This document shows, in pieces, positions 58,350 to 64,000 of a DNA stretch of 64,000 nt. The notes under the pieces were generated by a model. The model was not told the DNA's origin. It saw only the letters and a list, made by a program, of their open reading frames with translations, and made no database searches. The translations under genes and the position numbers were made by a program. The stretch comes from Candolleomyces eurysporus (lineage: Eukaryota; Basidiomycota; Agaricomycetes; Agaricales; Psathyrellaceae), in the NCBI GenBank assembly GCA_027579435.1, contig JANBPK010000760.1:1-64000 (forward strand). The letters run 5' to 3'. Positions within the stretch are counted from its first letter, which is position 1, and the number at the start of each line of letters is the position of its first letter.

Positions 58350-59680
58350 GTGCAAGTAGCAAACTAGAGCATTCTAACAATCAAACTATAGAACTAAACA
58401 TATACACATCACAATACAATGACACACTAAATACTTTTGTGAAAATAAAAGCAAGCAAGAGGTATAGGTAAAAGCTCTAAATTTAGTCAACAGAGGCTTC
58501 TAAAAATTTTTTTTTTTTACAANTTGCAAGTCTAAAGGAAAGCTAAGGCTCAACCAGCAACAATATTTATATTTTGCAAATTGACTTTGTTAACACATGG
58601 TGAGTTTTGAGACAGATAGATAATTTTGCAAACAGAGAGACATGGCTTCAAGCAACTTTAACACAAGGACAATTTGATAAATGCTAGCAACACAACTTCA
58701 ATTGACTTTGCAAACTTAAACACTTTTCTCTTGATAACAGACGGCTCTCATAGATTCCTGAGCACACAATCCCAACACAAAATACAAATGCTAGCTACCT
58801 GATAATGCTTATACTAGACAAAACCAAAACATATATATAAACAATTATTGTTTGGCAAAAAACAGAAAAACAAACAAATGACAAAAACAGAAAAAGATAA
58901 GAAACACAACCACATGAAGGTATCAAAGAAGGCTGAAAGTTGAGTTTCAAGCTTTAGAACACAGCCTAGGCCTGTTGTGAACCTGTTTTGGACACGGCTA
59001 TTGTCAAGTCTGCATAGATTTTCACCAAATATTGCTCCCAGAAAGCATGCCTTTCTATTCACAAACCTAATCTGGCAAATTGATCTGTATTTTGAGTGCT
59101 TAGCTCCACCCAGCCATTCTACTTTACTGCTCCGCTGACTTTTGCTATCTCTCAGCTCTAAGTTAACTGGCAGAATGTCAAATTAATAAAAACATTTGCT
59201 TTAGTTGCATTTTTTGGTTTTCCATATAGGTTTGTGAACTTTAGATGATCTTCTGAAACTGATCAACTAATGCTACTGCTTTCCAAAGGTAGCAAAATGA
59301 GTGCTTATTGACTTAGCAAATCAACAATCAAGTTTTGAAGCTGTTGGCTACTTTATGAAGATCTCTACTTAGCAATGTCAAAGCAAATTCTCTTGTAGTA
59401 TGCACAACTCTCTCTGATATCATTCCTTGCCAGGTCAGGCATATTAGATAGCTTTGATTCTGGTTGTAATTGTTTTGGATATGTTCATAAGGCCTTCACA
59501 AACTTAAAGCACCATTGTTAAAATTTCTTACTCATTTTTCTTGTCTCTGCTAAAGAATTTGCTTAATTGGCAGTTAAAGAAGACTCTAACTTTATAGTTT
59601 CTCAACTTCAAAAAGATTTTTCTTATACATAAGTCTAATTTACAAACATTAAGAACAAGTCTATTTGAGATCATCTTTTC
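58350..59680 (-). mobile_element. unclassified repeat A, copy 2 (inverted, decayed)
   Basis: Reverse complement of 43112-44415 over its full length. Shared pieces include GTTGCTGGTTGAGCCTTAGC, GAAGCCTCTGTTGACT and TTTAAGTTTGTGAAGGCCTT. Most differences replace CG or C/G by A/T. The short frame at 58814-59062 (SRVQNRFTTGLGCVLKLETQ) corresponds to the one in copy 1. Confidence 0.65.
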
Positions 59681-59689
59681 AGTGAGTTT

Positions 59690-59850
59690 CCCCCAGTGTG
59701 TTCAGGGGGACGATGGGCCTGAACACCTTGAGGGTGGAGTAGGATGGCTTGTTCAGTTTTGGTAGGATAACCAGAGTCAATTCCTTGAAGTGCTTTGGCC
59801 AATGCCCAGATTCAATGCATCTGTTGGCTAAAGCAATGATTATCTTGTTT
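59690..59850 (-). pseudogene. LINE reverse transcriptase fragment
   Basis: Minus strand reads IESGHWPKHFKELTLVILPK and KPSYSTLKVFRPIVPLNTLG, the block at the start of the RT domain of basidiomycete non-LTR elements (WPxxFK, KPxKxxY, RPI-LN). Only about 50 residues remain. Confidence 0.65.
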
Positions 59851-61075
59851 TTTTCTTTTTTTTTTGAAATCCTATTTATATTCTAGGGCGCAAAGGCAGG
59901 CCAGTCACTATCTACAATACAAGTAAACAACATTAAGAATGAGATAGGACATGACACTGTTATTAGATGAAACGTGAGCCCCACCCAAAGCGGTGCTCAT
60001 GTAAGCGGTAGCCAGCAAATTTGGCATCTGCAGATATAGTTTGGGTTGAGGCACTCAAAGGCCTCCCAGCCCACACCCCTGCTGTTGGCCACAGCCCTCC
60101 TCCTGTTTGGGTCCTGATAGAGTGAGCCTTGACAGAGTCCTTCCCGGCTTTTGCCTTACAGTGCCTCCCCCNAGCCCACCTGGACTTCCCCTCCCNTTCG
60201 GCCAGACCGCAGCCAAAACCTGGGGACACAGGGCCTTTGGCCCTCACCCAATGCCCTGAGGGGCAGAGTGAAACCCAAATGCATGTGGATTCTGCTGAAG
60301 GAAACCAATAGGCTTGTTCAAGCGCTTTGGTAAACAGTGCCTAGTTGCCATGTCCAGGCATCTAGTGAATATGTGCTCGTGTGACTGCCTCTCAGCACCA
60401 CATGTGCATGCATATTCTTCTAAGATGTTGAACCAGCGGTAATACTTGCCAATGGGGGCATGGTTGAGGATTGCTCTGCACATCTGCATGCATAATAGTG
60501 TGTCCTCTCCCACTGATTTCAGCCACGATCCGCCATTGGCGTATGTGGGCACTATATCCGTCCTCTTCAACTTGCGCATCACCAGGAACTGGGACCTTTG
60601 GTACTTCTTGTCTACTCATCACCCAAGAATCGAGTGCTGATTGGGTTATGCCTTTACGCATACTATCCAGCGTAGTATCTGGTCTCCAGCCTACTGGGAT
60701 AGGTGGGAGACTGTGATGCCCCATTTAAGCTGAAACGGCATACCAACAAATTCGATGTAGCAGTCCTCTCCTGCTGAGAGCCACTGATCAAGAGCCTTGC
60801 ACACAGCTAAGGAATGTGCCTATCCTGAGTGGACAGACAGATCTACCGACCTGCTTGCAGAGGACATAGAGTCTTTGAATACAATGATGTGGTCACAGCT
60901 GTTTAGTGCTGTGGCCCTGATGACTGCCACCCTTATTGCAAACAGCTCTGCGCATGCAGAGGTGATCTTTCCTGTTGCCCATGTAGAGGTGACAGGGTCA
61001 TGTCCAGCCCGTTCAATCACAAGCAATGCTGTAGCCTGATGCGCAGTGTGCCTCGGGACTGAACAATCCATCCCA
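59850..61075 (-). mobile_element. 5'-truncated LINE 3' end with RNase H
   Basis: On minus the RNase H domain comes first (ACAELFAIRVAVIRATALN, IIVFKDSMSSASRSVDLSVH, with a kept D of the active site), at 61071-60820. SAGEDCYIEFVGMPFQLKWG, then KLKRTDIVPTYANGGSWLKS and a Cys/His block (YACTCGAERQSHEHIFTRC) follow down to about 60244. The 3' UTR ends in a T-rich run near 59850-59870, which is a poly(A) tail on minus. Stops occur between parts. The upstream RT and endonuclease are missing from this copy, as expected for 5' truncation during insertion. Confidence 0.65.
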
Positions 61076-61489
61076 CAGCATGCATTCCGGGGTGCAAAGG
61101 CAGGCCGGTTGCTATCTATGAATACATGTAAACAACATTAAGGTGAATCAGACATGACACAGTCGCTGGGCAAGACATGAACCCTGCCAAGGAGCAGGGC
61201 TCGAGTATGCACTTGCCATATCTATTGGCTTGTGCAAATGTGGTGCAGGTCTGGGCACCCAAAGGCCCTGTCCCATACCCCCCNTCATCCACCATGTCCA
61301 TTTGTGTCTCAACAGGGAGAAAAGTGTCAGCTATGGCCAATGTCATGCACTCTGCCTCTCATGTCCAGAACAATATCTGCAATGTACCCCTTTTCCTTGT
61401 TGCTAAATGGTGCTAGGGTTCTCCCCTTTGCTTTTGGCACAGCATACCTCAGTGGGACTACATCAGACAGTGGGATGCAGTCCAACTGG
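61076..61489 (-). mobile_element. second LINE 3' tail
   Basis: The first 150 bp (GGGGTGCAAAGGCAGGCCGG) resemble the 3' UTR at 59885-60060, so this is the 3' end of a second LINE. Upstream on minus are short frames with DIVLDMRGRVHDIGHS. Confidence 0.5.
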
Positions 61490-62680
61490 TGATACGACTG
61501 TGTTCGCTTTTTCGCAAATAAATACCAATTTATTGAATAACAGTTCATAATTCAATACACGGTTGTGTCTAATCTAATCTCTATACTATGAAATCCCTCC
61601 AGTATTAAGATAACTCACGCAGTACAAAGGATAACAAAGGAGTACACTGCTCTTGGGTTCACGAGGGTTGGAGTCTACTCGAGGACTGCCGACTTAGAGG
61701 CGTGCCGCCATATATCTGAGATTAGGGTTTAGTACGCTAGCCAGATGGCGCCATTTGAGATTGAATGGCCTACCTGTCAGCAGAACGACCTGGTTTCACT
61801 ACTAGGCAGGAGGGAAAGTGTCCTATGCACTTATGGTACCTTACCTCTTGCGCGGCCTCACATCAATCGAGTACATTCAGTGCTAGAGCAGTGGGGACAA
61901 GTCCCTAAGCACATAAAGAGATGCATGGCGAGGTTCTGGCGCATCAGACAGCATGATGGCTGGCGCAGCACGACAAAGGGGCTCAAAATACTCTGAAAGG
62001 TCATTTATGGAAAGAGATACCTGGAGAGCGGTCACAAGGGATTTGCCAAGACACTACTCAATTGATGGAGGTCTGACTCTTCCTCACACGGCTTGAGCAA
62101 AGCGCAACTCAAGGCGGCGGTCAGTATAACCGTAGACCGACCACCCTCAATCAACTTTGGCAGGTCATTCGGCAACCAGAAAAGGCAAAAGGCATCTATT
62201 AATAGTCATGGCACACATGCAGGAGTGGCACGGCAGCACCTTGGCATATCTGATACCCTCTTTTATTTCTCTTTCTCTCTCTATCTAGCTGGGGCCTGGA
62301 CTCTTTTATTTATAAATCTTGTGTACACCTATTTACCAAGCTCCGGTGATCGTGCGGCTCCGGATAGTATATATATAATGGACTCTTGTAGCATAGTTTT
62401 TCTCCAGAGAATTACTGCTGTTTTATTTTGTGTTACTTTGCATTTGCAATCAACTGGATTTGTGACTTTATCTCGCGCGGTGTGATATTTCACTAAGGAA
62501 AAGACAAAGATACCTGAGTTGTAAAGTGTTATACACTTTAAACCCCTGGTTTTAGCAGAGAAGAATCTAACAAATTCTTAACACTCACTACTACCCCCAT
62601 GACTCACACTTGATTTCGTGCGGCTTGACTACGGTACAAAGCATCGACTCAAGGATCTCATGCGGCTCAACTTATTTAGT
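61490..62680 (-). mobile_element. LTR-like repeat B, copy 2 (inverted)
   Basis: Reverse complement of 49985-51215. Its outer end reads TGTTAAGAATTTG after GGGGGTAGTAGTGAG, and the other end reads CAGTCGTATCA, so the unit has TG...CA termini as LTRs do. I find no matching 5-bp target duplication. It separates LINE tail DNA from the LINE endonuclease part. Confidence 0.5.
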
Positions 62681-63129
62681 TGGGTTGTGTGGTGTGTTGG
62701 TGTTTTAGTGGTCTTGCCGACTCAATCTCATCACCAGCTCTGGTGCTCCACTGCTCTCCTCACATCAGAGCTGAGTGTCTGGTGTACTCACAAACACAAA
62801 GTCTATCACCAACTAGAGTTCTGATTTGCTCTAGACATATAAGTGGGTCCATTGTTGAAAGTATGTGACCAGTTTGACTCATCTACTATTTCACTTTCTT
62901 GTTTTCTTTCTCTTGTCTCTTTTCATCTTATCAATCTCTCTATTGCCCTATCTTTGCTTTTATTTTATCTTTGACTTTTTATCATCCCAGACTCTTTTCC
63001 ATGTTTTAAGCAGTTGCTCCTATGCTGAAAACATGTTCCCAATTGCCTCCACTTAGTTACTCTGAGGTTTTAGCTATTTCCTTTCAATATTCTGGTCCAT
63101 GTGATTGTTGTTTTAGATTATATATAGCT
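62681..63129. other. unassigned repeat-rich interval
   Basis: Minus frames such as LEQIRTLVGDRLCVCEY lie upstream of the LTR-like unit and may be the end of its internal region. A pyrimidine-rich stretch runs at 62880-63000. No supported gene. Confidence 0.3.
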
Positions 63130-63860
63130 CTGTATCATTGTGGAGTCCCCCAGATCAGTTCCCTGATTGTCGGACTCCAGTTGACTGCCTTGCTGTTCAA
63201 ACATCCATAGTTGCTGGATCTCACATACTCGAGCTCCAGGGACACCATTGTCTCTACCAGCAGGATGGCTGTTGTCTGGTGATGTTGGACGTCTTGGTCC
63301 CACTCACTCAAATGGCAGTTGAAGTCCCCACCCATGTAACTCAGTTGGAGGAAAGATTCAGATCTATCGGCAATAATCTTGATCACCTGATGCTGATTGT
63401 CTGAATATACATATATTCATGAGATGTGTTGGATCTCTGTTCCCAAAAAAGGAGATCACCATCACATCTCAATTGTCAATGAGATCTTGACAGTATGCTG
63501 GTTGCAGCAAGTCCAGGCGCTTCGATATGTAAAATCACAACTCTCGGTCTAGACCCTGGCTCCAGTTGACAAACTATGCATGTCCACTAAGGGTGCCTTG
63601 GTGCGCCAATTACTGGTGTGCCCTCCTTGCTCATCGTGGAGGGTGCCTGCCTTATAGTTTTCCGGGGAGGCTCCTGTACAAATAGTATATTGGCATCATC
63701 TTTCATGGTCTTGAGAAGTACATCCAAATTAAGATAATACTTTGCAATGTTAAATGTAATTACTCTAACCTCCCTACACAGCCCAACCCTCCTTTGGGTT
63801 GAGCTAGACATTAAGGATATTAGAGTCATTGAGTGCACGCCTGCCTTGTTGCTGATAGCA
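63130..63860 (-). pseudogene. LINE endonuclease (EEP) domain relic
   Basis: On minus the N-terminal part reads VRVITFNIAKYYLNLDVLLK, then ANILFVQEPP and GTPVIGAPRHP. Further on are SDNQHQVIKII, YMGGDFNCHLSEWD and TAILLVETMVSLELEYV. QEP and GDFNCH are catalytic motifs of the endonuclease/exonuclease/phosphatase fold. Stops lie between 63587 and 63386. This is the N-terminus of a LINE ORF2. The RT that should follow is not seen. Confidence 0.7.
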
Positions 63861-64000
63861 ATGTACCTCAGCATATTTGCTGTAATCCAGTCTCAATCAT
63901 AGCAGTTCTTCTAGAATAGACATCTATCTGACATTATGGTGCAGTTGTCTCAAGCGCATTCCTGCTGGTGCCTGAGACTGAGTCCTGGATGTTAAAGTAC

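Overview
The window looks like a draft-assembly piece of a mushroom-forming basidiomycete (Agaricomycetes) genome. The evidence is many short GT-AG introns (about 43-75 nt), expanded F-box proteins, a FunK1-type kinase relic, a family of basidiomycete 7-TM proteins, secreted CBM1 proteins and KDZ/Plavaka-type transposon remains. Gene models below were spliced by eye from protein similarity and consensus splice sites. Single N positions are scattered throughout and several sit exactly where a reading frame breaks.

Positions 1 to about 20.9 kb are a normal gene-rich region: a 5'-cut Mis12 kinetochore gene, a 7-TM protein, a decayed BTB gene, an MFS sugar transporter, a PX-domain protein, a secreted CBM1 protein with antistasin-like cysteine repeats, a Pro-rich protein, an SR-rich polytopic membrane protein and a MYND-finger protein. 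At 20.9-30.1 kb an AIF/FSP1-like FAD oxidoreductase is followed by a tandem duplication array. Its unit is [oxidoreductase 3' end - F-box gene on minus - older F-box relic], present three times in different states of decay. At 32.4-35.0 kb lies a gene with a KRE6/SKN1-type N-terminus but no recognisable GH16 domain.

At 35.4-43.06 kb a second duplicated block holds CBM1/antistasin-like genes and membrane-anchored coiled-coil genes, all on minus, with a truncated FunK1 kinase fragment at one junction. The last CBM1 copy loses its first exon at about 43063, where the landscape changes abruptly.

From 43.07 kb to the end I see no intact host gene. This is an AT-rich mosaic of decayed mobile elements. 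It contains a 1.3-kb unclassified repeat (one fairly fresh copy, one strongly decayed inverted copy and a fragment), a TIR element with dense subterminal repeats (CACTA-like), a Plavaka-type transposase relic, an inverted pair of about 1.1-kb LTR-like repeats, and LINE pieces (endonuclease, RT, RNase H) on minus. CpG is visibly rare in the oldest parts, and C-to-T/G-to-A change between repeat copies points to methylation-linked or RIP-like mutation.

The most promising observations are the CBM1 plus antistasin-like secreted family with its linked coiled-coil neighbours, the KRE6-like N-terminus on an unknown C-terminus, and the tandem F-box array.
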